A stretch of 64,000 bases of DNA, taken from positions 6,430,160 to 6,494,159 of the forward strand of contig BFEA01000001.1 of the NCBI GenBank assembly GCA_003427395.1. Reading direction: 5' to 3'. Shown here piece after piece: positions 43,916 through 55,705 of the stretch (positions are counted from its first letter, which is position 1; each line of letters starts with the position of its first letter). Below the pieces are notes generated by a model that worked only from the letters and a program-made list of their open reading frames with translations, was not told the DNA's origin and made no database searches. This DNA comes from Chara braunii (lineage: Eukaryota > Streptophyta > Charophyceae > Charales > Characeae). The translations under genes were made by a program, and so were the position numbers.

Positions 43916-44946
43916 ACTGTCATCGCCTCTCCACCTTCGGCCTCCCCTCCGATCTCCCTATGTTCTGGCAGTCTGTAGTCGACGCTCCGCTGTCCTTCCA
44001 GATCAGAGAACTGGACGTATCGATCCTCGACGAGGACAAGTGGGCGCAGTGGTGGCACTCGTACGTGGCACTTAGCTTTTGCCTTCTCGAAGTCGTATTC
44101 CACTGGGTAGAGCCAGCCGACAAGAGCGAGGAGGACAAGATCCCAGATGACAAGGTGGAACTGTTGATCGTCCAAGCTTGGGTGACGGACACAGAGGGGG
44201 AGTTTTTGGGAAGCTTGTTTTGGGAAGTACGGGACGGTCATCTGGATTCAATCGCGGACGAGTTGTTGGTGTTTCTGACCCAACTACAGGACGATCTGCC
44301 CTTGGACATCCTCTCACGCTGCGACGAGGAGTCGGAAATGGCCANGCTCACTCGTACCCTGACGCCACTCCTCCTGTGCTCCACGTGCACGGAGCTCGAC
44401 GGGGATAACTGTTGCTATCCCTCCCAGGGCGAGTATGGTCATCGATGTCACTTATCTTTCCTTTTGGGACCCTCTCATCCGACGAGTGAACGTAGGAGAA
44501 ACCAGCGAGGAAGCCGGAGAGGAGGAAGAGAGAGAAGAAGCAGCCGAGGAAGAAATCCAGGAGACAATTATCTTCAGTATTCGGAAGGAGAGGAAACGTC
44601 GGAGGAGGAAGAACCGGAGGCTGGGTCGGACAATCCCGATTATCATGAGTCTGAGGACGCTGAGTCGGAAGAGGCCCGCTCGGTACGGGAGGAGTCTGAG
44701 GAGGGAGAGGGTAGATCGGGTGGATCGAGGGGTCCTGCCGAGCTGAACAGGGAGAAGGAAGAGGCTGTGGCGCAGAGAAGACGGGAAGCGGCGGAAGGCA
44801 AGCGGCCGATCGAGGAATCAAAAGGGCCACCGTTGCAACTGTTACAGGGTGATTCGGCGCTTAACCCAAACCACCACGAGAAGAGATCGAGAGAGATGGA
44901 GGCGCCGCCGCCGAGGGATCGGAAGCTGACTCGGCCGAAGAAGTGA
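43912..44946 (+). CDS. ORF-B (Element 3), acidic protein, open
   Basis: 344 residues, one ambiguous base (44345). ATG 43912 is part of ATGA with the ORF-A stop. STFGLPSDLPMFWQS, YVALSFCLLEVVFHWVEP, VELLIVQAWVTDTEGEFLGS, LFWEVRDGHLD, LQDDLPLDIL and LTRTLTPLL align with Elements 1 and 2. The C-terminal half is Arg/Glu/Ser-rich with acidic runs. Remaining open in the most decayed copy is notable. No membrane or signal features. Confidence 0.7.
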   Translation: MNCHRLSTFGLPSDLPMFWQSVVDAPLSFQIRELDVSILDEDKWAQWWHSYVALSFCLLEVVFHWVEPADKSEEDKIPDDKVELLIVQAWVTDTEGEFLGSLFWEVRDGHLDSIADELLVFLTQLQDDLPLDILSRCDEESEMAXLTRTLTPLLLCSTCTELDGDNCCYPSQGEYGHRCHLSFLLGPSHPTSERRRNQRGSRRGGRERRSSRGRNPGDNYLQYSEGEETSEEEEPEAGSDNPDYHESEDAESEEARSVREESEEGEGRSGGSRGPAELNREKEEAVAQRRREAAEGKRPIEESKGPPLQLLQGDSALNPNHHEKRSREMEAPPPRDRKLTRPKK

Positions 44947-45526
44947 ATCATTGGCTCAACCCTCTCCACGGCCCACCCTTCGCCTACATCGAGATGCGGG
45001 CGCTCGGGCTTCGTCCCCGGTCATTATCCCGTCGTCCCCGTGATTTCCTCACCCTTTAGCAGCTCATAGGCCACCCCCATTCCCCGACGGATGGCGCCCC
45101 TTCCCGCCTTCCCTGTTCCACCATCTCTACTCCACCCGCCTCCTTGTCACTGTCTTCCCACATGCTACCACTCGCTCGCTCATCACCTCATTCCCCCTCC
45201 ACGTCCTTCTCTTCAGCATAGATTGACATAAATTTAATAATATAGAGTTTTATTGCATCATCGCGGACACAATCCCCGTGTGCGAAGATTACGAAGACTT
45301 CCGTACCGCCATCGCCCGTACCCTCTGCACGCTCTATCACGATTACCACGCCTCCCTTCCCCACCAACGTCGACACCCGCATTTTCCCCGCATCCACCGC
45401 ATGGTCCATTACACTGAACTCCCCACTAACGATCGAGAAATCCGTCACTTCATGCCTCCCCTTCCCCAAGTCCATCCACCACCTCCTCCACCCGTAATTA
45501 GACTGTCTTTCCCGGGTAACATTTAG
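44947..45526 (+). pseudogene. ORF-C (Element 3), disrupted in the middle
   Basis: Core MRALGLRPRSLSRRPRDFLT starts at about 44995, then a TAG, a degraded centre, and a well-kept C-terminus: IPVCEDYEDFRTAIARTLCT, LYHDYHASLPHQRRHPHFPR, IHRMVHYTELPTNDREIRHF, ending FPGNI at 45526. The continuous C-terminal frame shows that the breaks in Elements 1 and 2 at this point are lesions. The true start is unclear; homology begins in the overlap with ORF-B. Confidence 0.55.
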
Positions 45527-45685
45527 AATGGAGCACACGAATGCCACTTTGGATGACTTCCACACTCAAATCCTACGGTAAGTCGCACGTGCAAGCTCCG
45601 CGTCGATCATCGGATGACAGATTGACGCCTGATGAAAGAGCAAGTAGGAGCTTGCTCAAGATTGGAACCCCCAGGGCATCACATA

Positions 45686-46673
45686 TGTGACGAACTATTT
45701 TCTGTAAGTGCGCGACTTTCTGCGCGAAGCTGCTTCACGGGTTCGGACGGGTTGGTCGGGCGAGGAACACGGGGATGGGTCGGTCGGCCAAGTTGCATGG
45801 ATACCCTCGCTTCTTTCTTTCTGGACTTTCGGACCAGGGTTGGAAAAGTCTCGGGTAAGCAGTTAAGACGATTGCGCTTTGGCGGGCGCGAAAGGATAAC
45901 TGTTGCTATAGATTCTTTCTTGTTCTGCTGTGGGAACTGGGAATTTTGGCAAAATCGTCATGCGGGAACGTTGTTTTGAAATTTCCAAACTGATGTCGAG
46001 GACCCGAGGGCTCTCGGAATTGTCGTCCTTTCATAATTTCTTTTTGTAAATTAGGATGTAGACAGGAATTTAGGAACCTCAGATATTTTTGTTGCACCGC
46101 ACTTCTTGCTTAAGCACGTCTCGCCGTGGTGGGGATTGAGCTCTGACTGTATCGTGCCCTTAATCTTGTGTGTATTTTTGGCGGGCGCGATTGTAATTGT
46201 ACTTCTTCTTCTTGATCCTCTCTTGTTTTTCCCACCTTCTCCCTCTCTGTTGCGCATACCTCGTCCTCCATCCTAATTGGCCTTAGCGATTGCATGACTG
46301 GTGCGTGGAGTGTGGCTACGTCCCCCACGCCGCGGCCTAGACATGCAGACATAGGCGCTTCCTTCTCTTCCCCTTCCTCTCACGTAGGCATAATCCTGGG
46401 TTTCTCGCGCAAGCATGCATGCCATAAATTCCGCAAGTGCGACTAATTGTCTCTCTATGAATATGGAAGTTAGCGCGATCAGTGAGGATCGACTAACAAG
46501 TACGTTTGGAAGGTGAGTAGACGAGAGAGTTGGGCGATCCGACGAGCTGGTGTCGAAAGTGCGGGGTTGACTTGTGGGCCGCGATGGACTGTGGTGCACT
46601 GGCGAACCTGGCTAGTATGCTCGGGCCATGCGGGATGACAACTCTGAGGCGATGGACTGCCCGCATCGGAGGT

Positions 46674-46704
<31 letters not shown>

Positions 46705-47019
46705 NNNNNNNNNNNNNNNNNNNNNNNNNNNNNNNNNNNNNNNNNNNNNNNNNNNNNNNNNNNNNNNNNNNNNNNNNNNNNNNNNNNNNNNNNNNNNNNN
46801 NNNNNNNNNNNNNNNNNNNNNNNNNNNNNNNNNNNNNNNNNNNNNNNNNNNNNNNNNNNNNNNNNNNNNNNNNNNNNNNNNNNNNNNNNNNNNNNNNNNN
46901 NNNNNNNNNNNNNNNNNNNNNNNNNNNNNNNNNNNNNNNNNNNNNNNNNNNNNNNNNNNNNNNNNNNNNNNNNNNNNNNNNNNNNNNNNNNNNNNNNNNN
47001 NNNNNNNNNNNNNNNNNNN

Positions 47020-47094
<75 letters not shown>

Positions 47095-47165
47095 ACTGAT
47101 GAGTGATCTGATTTGTTTTCCTTTCCCATGAGCTTGTAGAGTTGAGTATGATAATCGTCTGCGTT
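45686..47165 (+). repeat. Element 3 3' LTR, truncated
   Basis: Starts TGTGACGAACTATTTT after the pre-LTR block GATTGGAACCCCCAGGG. Colinear with the 5' LTR through the GA array and its gap (N run 46705-47019), and ends at ATAATCGTCTGCGT, where the 5' LTR continues for another 1.3 kb. The TATA-like ATAAATTCC (46424-46432) is present here but missing from the split 5' LTR. Confidence 0.87.
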
Positions 47166-47189
47166 CGACGGGTTTTTTCTTGAAAAGGC

Positions 47190-48561
47190 ACGATTCAAGA
47201 TATTAGTCGTACCATCTAGTGAAATTTTGCGTAGTTTGTTTTTAGTAGAGTGTCATGACGCAACGGGACATTTTGGCTATAAAAAACTAGTGCAAATTTG
47301 GTACAGCGATTCTGGTGGCCTGGAATGCTGGATGTAGCCAAGCGGTACGTACAAACTTGTCAAGTCTGTCAGCGAGACAAGTCGCGAACTCAATCTCTGC
47401 TTGGGTTACTCAAGCCCTTGCCCATTCCTGCTGGTCCAGGACAGAGTGTCTCCATGGACTTCATGGATACCCTCGTGACCAGCAAGAGTGGCAAGAGGCA
47501 TATCTTCGTCATAGCTGATAGGTTTACAAAGTACGCTAGACCGATTGCCATGACGGAGACTGCACGGACTGAACACGTTATCAAGTTATTTATGGATAAA
47601 TGGGTGAGTGATTTTGGATTGCCAAAGACTATCGTAACGGTTAGTGACAAAGATGTTCGTTTCACTAGTGAAATGTGAAAGAAGGCTGCAGAAGAGATGG
47701 CCAACCAGCTTCAAATGACTTCAGGGAATCATCCCGACGTGAAGGGGCAAGATGGACAGATGAATCGAGTGGTGCAGCATCTGCTGAGGCATTACATAAA
47801 GCCCAGCCAAGATGACTAGGATGAGAAGTTACCTCTCATCGACAGCCTGTATAACAATGTTGTGCACAGCACCACCGACATTAGTCCGAATCAGTTGCAC
47901 CTAGGGTTAAAGGCTTAATCTACTCTAGACTTCCACCTGGCTGAAAACCGCAACTCCTGGAACCATAGAATTTGGTGTCCAGTATGAGAAGTTGCTGCAT
48001 CAAGCTGTCAAAAACATCAACAAATCTCAAGAAGCCATGATTTCTTCTGAAAACAAACATCGACGACAGTCCACATTTCAGGTAGGGAAACAAGTCTGGA
48101 TTAAGTCTACTGAGCTAGGACAGGAATTCGACAACTGTAGGAAACTTATGCCTCAATACTTTGGTCCTTGGGAAGTCTTGGATAACGTGGGTAGTGATCT
48201 GGATGGTCCCTCGTATGTGATTCGAATCCCTGGTCACTTGCGCACTTACCCCCTGTTTCACGCCTCAGAGCTTGCACCTTTCGTTGAGACGTAGCAGTTC
48301 CCATCAAGGAGATCAATGTTGCCCCCAACCATGTATGGCCACGTGGACGTCGACAACATTTTGAAGCACAGAGACATGCCTGTTCCTAAGCCTGTGGGTA
48401 GAGGAAGATCACCGAAACCCAAGAGGGAATACTGGGTCAGATTCAGGCATCACACGGATCCAAAAGAAGACAGATGGTTCACCAAACAAAAACTGATCGA
48501 AACAGCACCTCAGATTGTGGCAGACTATGAAAAAAGGTTGAGGGGGAAGGCTCCTGCTTAA
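47190..48561 (+). pseudogene. Chromovirus pol end: integrase plus chromodomain
   Basis: A different gypsy lineage. Integrase zinc region ECHDATGHFGYKK then CQVCQRDK; core with Asp in SMDFMD, Asp in VSDKDVRF and a degraded Glu region (GQMNRVVQHLLRHY); a frameshift near 47300 and stops near 47676, 47817 and 47917. The C-terminal GPY/F module YFGPWEVLDNVG is followed by PLFHASELAPFVET and a chromodomain-like segment VDNILKHRDM, REYWVRFRHHTDPKEDRWFT. The chromodomain targets integration to modified chromatin in chromoviruses. Truncated at its 5' end at the junction with the Element 3 LTR. Confidence 0.88.
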
Positions 48562-48588
48562 GAAGCATCGCAACGGACTTTCGAAGCT

Positions 48589-48601
48589 AAGGGGGGTCGA
48601 A
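48589..48601 (+). other. Polypurine tract of the chromovirus
   Basis: AAGGGGGGTCGAA lies directly before the LTR start TGTGAGGAATGTG, after the pol stop (about 48559). Typical site for plus-strand priming. Confidence 0.65.
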
Positions 48602-49708
48602 TGTGAGGAATGTGTCCACATGGGGCCCTAGACAGCATGCATATGTTCTGGATTGTGGCCACCTGCAAGCCTCGTGCCCGCCCTAAGTGAAGGTGGGCCT
48701 GAATATCCACGAGAGGCCCTTATCTCAGCATTTTCCAATGTGGGTATCAGACAGTTGCTGCATGCCAGTTGGTTGAAGTGCAACATTGGCCTCACCCTCG
48801 GCTCTTCCAGAAGAAGTTAGGCAGTTGAGCCCAGGACGCAGGTGGTTGGGCCCTGGGCACGCGCATTGTGAGGCAGACACATCACGAAGTGGCTGAGGCC
48901 AACGAGAATGCAGCATTGTCGGCACACCAACCCCGCGGGCCAAGGCAAACACTCAGAGCCTGGATAATCCTGGGTGTGCCCAACTGAAAAGGGCCCAGGT
49001 CCTCAAATGTCGACATAGGCTTGGTGCACACACTGGGGCCCGATCGGAAGCTACTGGAAAGTTCCTTGGTCAAGCCCAGACAGTCCAGCAGCAGCAGTGA
49101 CTCCCATATAGGGAGGAGGCCAGCCAGTGTGGGGTATTCTGGCCTAGGCAGGCAATGCAGACATGCTGCTGCGATTGAGCGCAAGTGTCTGCATGCGCTA
49201 ATTCTGGCTGGGGCGCGCACGAGCGCTAAGAGGTGTGGGGCGCTGCAGGGCAGCGGGGCGCCAAGCGGCCATAGCCGGGCTGCAGGAGCCTGGGCAGGTG
49301 GAGGTGACGATGGTCTTCAGGAAGGGGGCGCAGGTGTGGGTGGACAAGGTGTAATGAGGGAAGTCGAGAGAACGTACCTGGTGTATGTGGGAGGTCGGCA
49401 TTGGTGTTGACATCATGTACATTGGTTTTCGTTGTCGAAGTGAGCCTGTTGCACAAATGTAGATAGGCTAGGTAGGATGAGTAGCGTAGGCTGGGCGCTG
49501 GGCGCCATACAGTAGGAGCAACATTGAATACTGTGTTGGTGTGGCCTGAGGGCTTGGACATTGGCTCACAAGTTCATTGTATTGCTCTTATTTGGATCGA
49601 ATCGTGGTTGCATTTGAGCTCTCTGTTTGTTACATGACTACCTGGACTTCTGCGAGATTTTGCAACTTGGTTTTCTGTTCATTGCTCTCGCTTTTATTCC
49701 TTGCAACA
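48602..49708 (+). repeat. Chromovirus 3' LTR (about 1.1 kb)
   Basis: Starts TGTGAGGAATGTGTCC and ends CCTTGCAACA, giving TG...CA ends. A diverged copy lies at 51429-52512 (shared CCCGCCCTAAGTGAAGG, GGGGCGCTGCAGGGCAGCGG, CATAGCCGGGCTGC, TGTGTTGGTGTGGCCT). Confidence 0.8.
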
Positions 49709-51428
49709 GTTTCTTAGGGGGGGAGGGGCAAGGGGAGGGGGCGGAGGCAGGGGGGAAGGGGCTGGTAGGGTCTGTCCTTAGGACCGAGTTTTTAGGCATT
49801 AGGGTTGAGGGTCAGGGTATAGCGGGTATTCCCTATGTCCTGACCTGGAACCCAAAGATGGAGAAAAAATTGTCTTTCCGAAGACTTGATCAGCAACCCA
49901 GCGAGAGGACTCTTTGTGGAGGTAAAAGGGGAGGCAGTACACATGCAGGGGTCCAATTGTCCTTCAAAGATCCGTCTGATTTTGAGCCCTCCTTCCAAAT
50001 GAGGCCTGCTTCTGAGTTCCAAATGAGGCCTGCTTCCGAGCTCAGCAATGGTGGAGCTTGCATCGTTTGGATTGGATTGATGGGGAGTATAGGCCAGCTT
50101 TCAATGCTAATCCGAAGGTCCTTCAACTGGAGGCCTGCAGTTCTTCATTTTCTGCTCAATCTGTATGTTAGCGGGCTGTTAATCCCTTCAAACTGAGACA
50201 AGCTCAGCCAAGGAAATCAAAGTTTCACAAACCCAAAATCACTTTCCAGTAAAAGGGGTTGCTGGGCCCTTTTCCAGCATGTGCTACTCCCTGTGAATGG
50301 ATCAGAGCCATCACAGGACCCTGCATCGGGACCATCACATGGCCTCCACCCAGGAACGGCTGACTTTTAATTGTCAAAAAATAAAAGCAAGGAGTTTCAC
50401 ATAAACACTTGATTTTAGTTCTTTTCCTGTATCCCTAGGTGAGGTCCAACTTTCTCGGGTTCTCCATTCTAGCCGGTAACCTTTGCAATTGACAGCGTCT
50501 TTGTTCCGGTATTGATTGTCGGGCGGAGCACTACCAGGGAAGCTCTGAGTCCTGAGGTCTTCCAAAGGAGTGTGGCCATGCTAGACGTTTCCCATGTCGT
50601 CGGGCAGTCAATAGCAGTGGGACAACAAAGTCTCCCGAGACAGCGTGGTGGTGGGTGGTCGATAGCAGTAGGTCGACCGCGATGCAGTGCGAGAGGTCAA
50701 CTACTGTCACCGGGTGAGGAAATGGTGGATGTTGGCTCGCAGGAGGACAGGGGTTTGTGGTTAACAGGGACTGGCAACGGTGTCAGGCAGAGGAGTTCAC
50801 TGGGCGCTGCGTGGGATAATATGAGAGGGTCCATTCTTCTCATGCCTCGCTTTTGGTCGTTGAGGAGGAACATCATGAGGGCGAGTGAGGGGGTAAGGGG
50901 AGTGCAAGGGAGCATGCTACTTCATGGTGAGACTTAGGAATTGCAGTGGAGGAACATGGCTACAAGGGCGTTAGGGACAATTTTGCTACAGGTGGGTGAC
51001 ATCGGTAACGACGAGACCCCTTCATCTCTTTGGACTACCTGTGAGTGGCGGCTGGCAGGTTCAGCAGTTAGTCTCGCGACGTGGTTTGGACTGCTGTGAT
51101 GGTGATCCGAGCGACAGACTGAGTCCGTTTATCTTCATTGTCCGGCTCTTTCAAGGTGGTTGAACAGTGTAGTCGACCATAGGTGGCTGGGTGCTTGAAA
51201 GCCGATGAAGGACGAGGAGGTGAGGTTTGGAGGGGGGAGGGGTGTGTTGATGTTTTGTTAAGGGTAAGGTGTTCCTTCTCTTCGTACCCATCTAGAATTC
51301 CTGAGATTAGGTTACTAAAAGTTCGAGTACATTCTTTGAAACCTCATATTTCGATTTGAAATTTCGTGATCATTTTTCTTATTAACTTTCTGGCTTTGAT
51401 GCTCCACGTTTTCTGATTTTGACTCCAA
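49709..51428. other. Unassigned DNA between two chromovirus LTRs
   Basis: No domain recognised. Starts with a G-rich tract (49717-49765). Holds a 24 bp direct duplication containing CCAAATGAGGCCTGCTTC (about 49996-50043) and a region of repeated GTCGATAGCAGT/GTCAATAGCAGT words (50600-50680). Open frames lack recognisable features. Confidence 0.45.
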
Positions 51429-52512
51429 TGCGAGGAACGAGCCCTCCAGGGGCCCTATCGGACATCACATGTTTTGGGCTAAGGCCCCAGCAAGCCAAGT
51501 GCCCGCCCTAAGTGAAGGCGGGCCTTAGTATTCGTCAAACACTAAAATTCAACATTTCCATATGTGGGTATTCAGGCTCTCACAGCACGCCAGTTGGTTG
51601 GGTAGACGTGTGAACCTCACGAAGCTGTGTCGTACAGTTGGCCCTAGGCCTTGACAGTTGCGCCTGGGCACATACACACAAAGCAGGGCCGATACATTGG
51701 GAAGCAGGCCGTCGGCCTTCGATAAAGCAGTACTGCCGACACACCTACCTGGGAGCCCTGCACGGATGCAGCAAAACAGCCCAAGTCCGGAGACTCAGGC
51801 TGTGCCCAACTGAAAAGGGCCCAGGCCCTCAACTGTAGTCTCGGGCCTGGGCACAGGGTCTGAGGCCCAACCGGAACCTACTGGAAGCTTCGAGCCAGGC
51901 CACCCGCAACATCCAGGAGGCTGCCACTTCCATAAAAGAAGTGAGGCAGCCCAGGCCAGGCATTCTGGCCTGCGTAGGCAATGCGGAAGTGCTGCTGCGC
52001 TGCGGCCAAGGGCACTGACAGGGCGTGTTGAGGTGAAGTGGGGCGCTGCAGGGCAGCGGGGCACAGGAAGCCATAGCCGGGCTGCTAGGCGCCAGGGGGT
52101 AATGCAGGTGATCCGGTGGTCTTCAGAGAAGGAGGCGAGTGTGGGGTTATCAAGATCTGATTGAGGGTGACTAGATACGTACCAGGTGCATGAAGAGAGG
52201 TCGGCTATGGTGTTGACAGTCATGTGCATTGGTCTTCAAGAGTCGAAGTGAGCCTGTTGCATGAACCAGCTGTTGGTAGGATAGTCGGATAGAGTAGGCT
52301 GGGCGCTGGGCGCAAGACAGAGAGGAGTGACTTTGGATATTGTGTTGGTGTGGCCTCCGGGTTTGAACATTGGCTCATTACTTCATTATATTGCTCTATA
52401 TGGATGGTTTCTCGGTGCATTTTGTACTCTCTGCTTGGACACGACTACCTGGACATCTGTGTGATTTCGCAACTTGGTTTTCTGTATATCGTTCACACTC
52501 ATATTCCTTGCA
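51429..52512 (+). repeat. Chromovirus-family 5' LTR (second copy)
   Basis: Colinear with 48602-49708 but clearly diverged, starting TGCGAGGAACGAG and ending ATTCCTTGCA next to a PBS-like sequence. With the PBS downstream it is a 5' LTR, so it belongs to a different insertion from the integrase-chromodomain fragment. Confidence 0.75.
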
Positions 52513-52515
52513 ATT

Positions 52516-52527
52516 TGGTATGGGAGC
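52516..52527 (+). other. Primer-binding site, initiator-Met tRNA-like
   Basis: TGGTATGGGAGC, two mismatches to TGGTATCAGAGC, directly after the LTR. Confidence 0.65.
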
Positions 52528-53889
52528 TGGTTCGTGATCGCCGCTTACCTGGCACCAGTGACATTGTTACTTGGTGCGTTGACGATGCTTTATGCGCCGT
52601 AAGGATACTTTGGTGCTAGTTTGTATGAGCGGGGCCCAGGTGGAGGGGCCGACCGTTGGCTGTGGCGACAGCGTGGGAGCTGTGGCAACAGCGTGGGAGC
52701 TGTGGCGACAGTGGATATATGTATGATGTTGAGAGTATGCTGACATGGCATTTTGGCTGAGGTGGCACTGCATTGCGTTGTGGGTGGTACCGAGGCTAAT
52801 GACCGGTCATCGAAATGCACGTCAACCCAATTGGTGAGAAATTTGTGGTTGGGGGCAGCTATCTCCAGGTACGTTGTTCCCATTCCTTATCTACCCTCTC
52901 AATCTCTTTTTACCATGAGGAAGTGAGTCCTTGAGTGTCCTCTCTTTTAAAAGGAGTCACGTGCGCTCTATCTTGAGAGACGACATTCTTGCCGACAACG
53001 CATCTGGCAGGAGAGGGCGGTGCCTCTGAAAGGCCCTGGTCAAAGCACAGGTCACGGTCACCATGCCAACCCATGGGAGTAGTACACGCAGGCTATACTG
53101 CTTTGTCCATTGAGGCTCTTTGCTGCGCTGATAGAAGGGGTGTGCGGACTGACCAGTCCTAATGCAGACGCTCCCAGACAGTCTATAAATATTTATGGAA
53201 CAGACGCTCCCAGACCGTCTATAAACATTTATGGTTGGGGTCCGATTTGTCCACTGGATGTGATTGTCGTCCTGATTGCGACGTTAAATAATTCCTGAGG
53301 ACTCTCGGGGGTTGTCCTTAAATTGCCTCTTGATCAGCCAGATCAATCGGACCGAAGGCTCGTTGCACACGAGGGTAAACAAAGGGCAGGCTGGTCATAA
53401 GTATACACCTTGGGCACAGGGGTGGGCCGCCATTGCACACCTTAGACACCGCAACTTGATAATGCTCACGTGTACGTTGGATATAGGGGAAGGGGATTCC
53501 AATTAAGGACTCAACTGTACATCAATATCATATCCATTGTGCATACATCTGCTCACATTAGTTTATTTTATTTTGGTTAGTTGGTTGACAGATTGCTGAC
53601 ACCTAACAGACAGCCTAGAGTAGGACTGTAATCTATCATAGTTAGTTCTTCTCAAAGCTTCTGTGCAGAACTAATCAGGATAGAGATACGCTATGTGTAC
53701 AGTCTGTGAAGGTGTTGTTGATACCGCTTGAATAGTAGCCCAGGTGACTCACTGGATACTCATTTGTTTATTTATTTCTAGCATCAGTCAGACACATGCT
53801 GTGGTAGGTCCCAGAGAGGACTCTTGTGCAGACAACATTTGCTTAGTCGATGAGTGAATCAGTTGGGGATGAAGGTACAATTGACAAGA
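52528..53889 (+). other. Degenerate leader of the second chromovirus copy
   Basis: No open gene. Contains a 22 bp unit (GGAGCTGTGGCGACAGCGTG type) three times at about 52657-52712, and a 37 bp direct repeat (CAGACGCTCCCAGAC-GTCTA with AAATATTTATGG) at about 53163-53236. Confidence 0.45.
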
Positions 53890-54670
53890 GGAGGTTAACA
53901 AGGCTATCATCGCTTAGAATCCCTAGAGTGTTCCAGGCCCTACAATGGGGAGAAGAGATAAGACTAGGGCCGAAGCTAAGGTACGTAGTCTGAGGTTGCA
54001 AGGGAAGCAGCAGCGGCCGAAGCAAGAGCGTTGGCAACAGCTAGTGAGGTAGCAATGTGCCAATGGCTACCGCTTCAACAACATCTGCAACAACCTCTGG
54101 TCTGGGTGTGTCGCCCAACTCGACCAGTTTACAGTCAGTTTCCAATGCGTTAGGGGCCGACGCTAGTCAGATGGCGGGTGTGCAGTCCAGCCCGCCACGT
54201 CATCTTATAAGGGAGCAAATGGGAGCTCCAACAGGTAGAGAGGATCCGCCTAAAGCTAGAAAAGGAACTCAAGCAGGCTATTAAGAAAGAAAAAGAAATT
54301 AGAGAGAGAAGTCAGACTAGAGAGTAGGGAGGCAGACCTAGCTGCACTAGAGGGTTTAGATGAGCGACCCTTAACTCTACAGGAAAGATTCTTAAGGCGA
54401 GCATCCTGTCCATGCAGGCGTACATGGAGAGCAAAATGGACGCCATGCAAGAACAACTGGACAAGATTCTGCAGGCCCTACAAAGGTCAGGGATCCGGCC
54501 AGCAGATTTGTCATCGCTGCCATTATCAGCGATGACAGGCCCCTATGCCTATGAAACATCCGCGGACGCGTCCGCAGGGTCGAGCTCGGAGGGCAGCCGT
54601 ATATACGGCCGCGTCTGCGGCCGGCCTTGTCCGGGCCGCGGATGTGAATTTGCCGCATTTTTCCTTAACT
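53890..54670 (+). pseudogene. Possible Gag N-terminal coiled coil (chromovirus)
   Basis: Frame-shifted segments rich in charged heptad-like sequence: LEKELKQAIKKEKEIRERSQ, READLAALEGLDERPLTLQE, then MQAYMESKMDAMQEQLDKIL. The position after an LTR and PBS and the composition suggest a chromovirus Gag head, but I see no diagnostic motif. Palindromes lie at 54511-54535 (TCATCGCTG/CAGCGATGA) and GCGGACGCGTCCGC (about 54561-54574). Similarity to the element ends near 54670. Confidence 0.35.
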
Positions 54671-54703
54671 AAATAATAGGTAAATATATATATATATATA
54701 TAT

Positions 54704-54736
54704 GGGGCTGTAGGGATTTTTAATCCCTACAACCCC
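54704..54736. other. 15 bp stem hairpin
   Basis: GGGGCTGTAGGGATT and AATCCCTACAACCCC are inverted copies (one mismatch) with a 3 bp T loop, after a (TA)n run at about 54685-54702. It may mark the end of an inserted element or be a foldback. Confidence 0.6.
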
Positions 54737-54990
54737 ATTCTTTTTTTTTGGAAACAGATAATTTTTTAAAATTATAAAAAATAAAAAACAGAAAAGGTGG
54801 AGAAGAGAAATTGAAAAATAAATTAAAAAAAAAGTTTTTTTTGGGGGGGGGGATTTTTTGTTGGCAGTTCTTTGTATTCTGTGTTTTTACGGATTTTTTT
54901 TATTTTTTTTTTCCTAAGGAAACAATCAAGGAATGGAAAAATATATAAATATCTTTCTTTTCCGGGGCCTTTTAATATTTGTGTTTGAAC
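54737..54990. other. AT-rich homopolymer region
   Basis: A/T-rich with A, T and one G homopolymer (about 54843-54852). No gene. Confidence 0.6.
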
Positions 54991-54994
54991 GTGC

Positions 54995-55069
<75 letters not shown>

Positions 55070-55495
55070 AATGTGTGTGTGGGTTTGTGTGTGTGTGTGT
55101 TTGTGCGCGCTGCGCCGTCGCCCGCCCGCGGACATGGCGCTTGTGAGAGTGTGTGTGTGGTGGGGGGGGGGCGCGTGGTGGGTTGAGGGGGGGTGGGGCG
55201 ACCCTTCCCTCACCACTCAATCAATCAATCAATCAATCAATCAACAAAAAAAAAATAAAAAAATTGAATGAATCTTCCACTAGAATATGGAAATATACAA
55301 TACCGTGTGTGTGTGTACGTGTGTGCGCCTGTGGGCGGTGGGGGGGCGACCCGGCCCCCACCAATCAATCAATCAATCAATCAATCAATGAACGGAAAAA
55401 AAAAAAAAAAAAGCAAAATCGTATGAATCTTCCGCTAGAACATGGAAATATACAATCCTACCTGTGTGTGTGTGTGCGTGTGTGCACAAGTGGGG

Positions 55496-55536
<41 letters not shown>

Positions 55537-55600
55537 TAATCAATCAATCAATCTATCAATCAATCAATCAATCAACGAAAAAGTAAATAAAAAAGCGCAC
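54991..55600. repeat. Compound tandem repeat: (GT)n, (TCAA)n, spacer, three rounds
   Basis: Three rounds of the same order: GT-rich tract, GGGG-GCGACC or GGGGCCA, (AATC)n, A-run, then GTATGAATCTTCC-CTAGAA-ATGGAAATATACAAT. Rounds end near 55250, 55400 and 55580. So microsatellites and spacer duplicated together with a period of about 110-150 bp. Apparent Cys-Val or Ile-Asn-Gln-Ser frames are translations of these tracts. Confidence 0.75.
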
Positions 55601-55665
55601 TGTTCTTTTTTTATTTTTATGTTTATTTTAAATACCTTCACTCACCCAACCCCCCCCCCCCNAAA

Positions 55666-55705
<40 letters not shown>

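Larger units (their letters stand above)
21660..47165 (+). mobile_element. Element 3: Ty3/gypsy element, 5' LTR split by Element 2, 3' LTR truncated
   Basis: Plus-strand relative of Element 1. The 5' LTR is in two pieces (21660-22416 and 35468-37269) around Element 2; internal region 37270-45685; 3' LTR from 45686, cut at about 47165 where chromovirus DNA begins. Domain order is gag, protease, RT-RNase H, PHD-integrase, ORF-A, ORF-B, ORF-C. It is the oldest insertion of the group by nesting and carries the most coding lesions, including a changed RT active site. Confidence 0.9.

Noticed and set aside
9967-45526. ORFs A, B and C as an envelope gene
   Set aside because: No signal peptide, no transmembrane segment, no cysteine pattern or furin-like site; only their position resembles env.
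48215-48240. GATTCGAATCCCTGG as a tRNA B box
   Set aside because: It lies in frame within the chromovirus pol coding sequence and has no tRNA fold around it.
51644-52229. Minus-strand Cys/Pro-rich ORFs in the chromovirus LTRs
   Set aside because: Antisense to the LTR, not conserved in frame between the two LTR copies.
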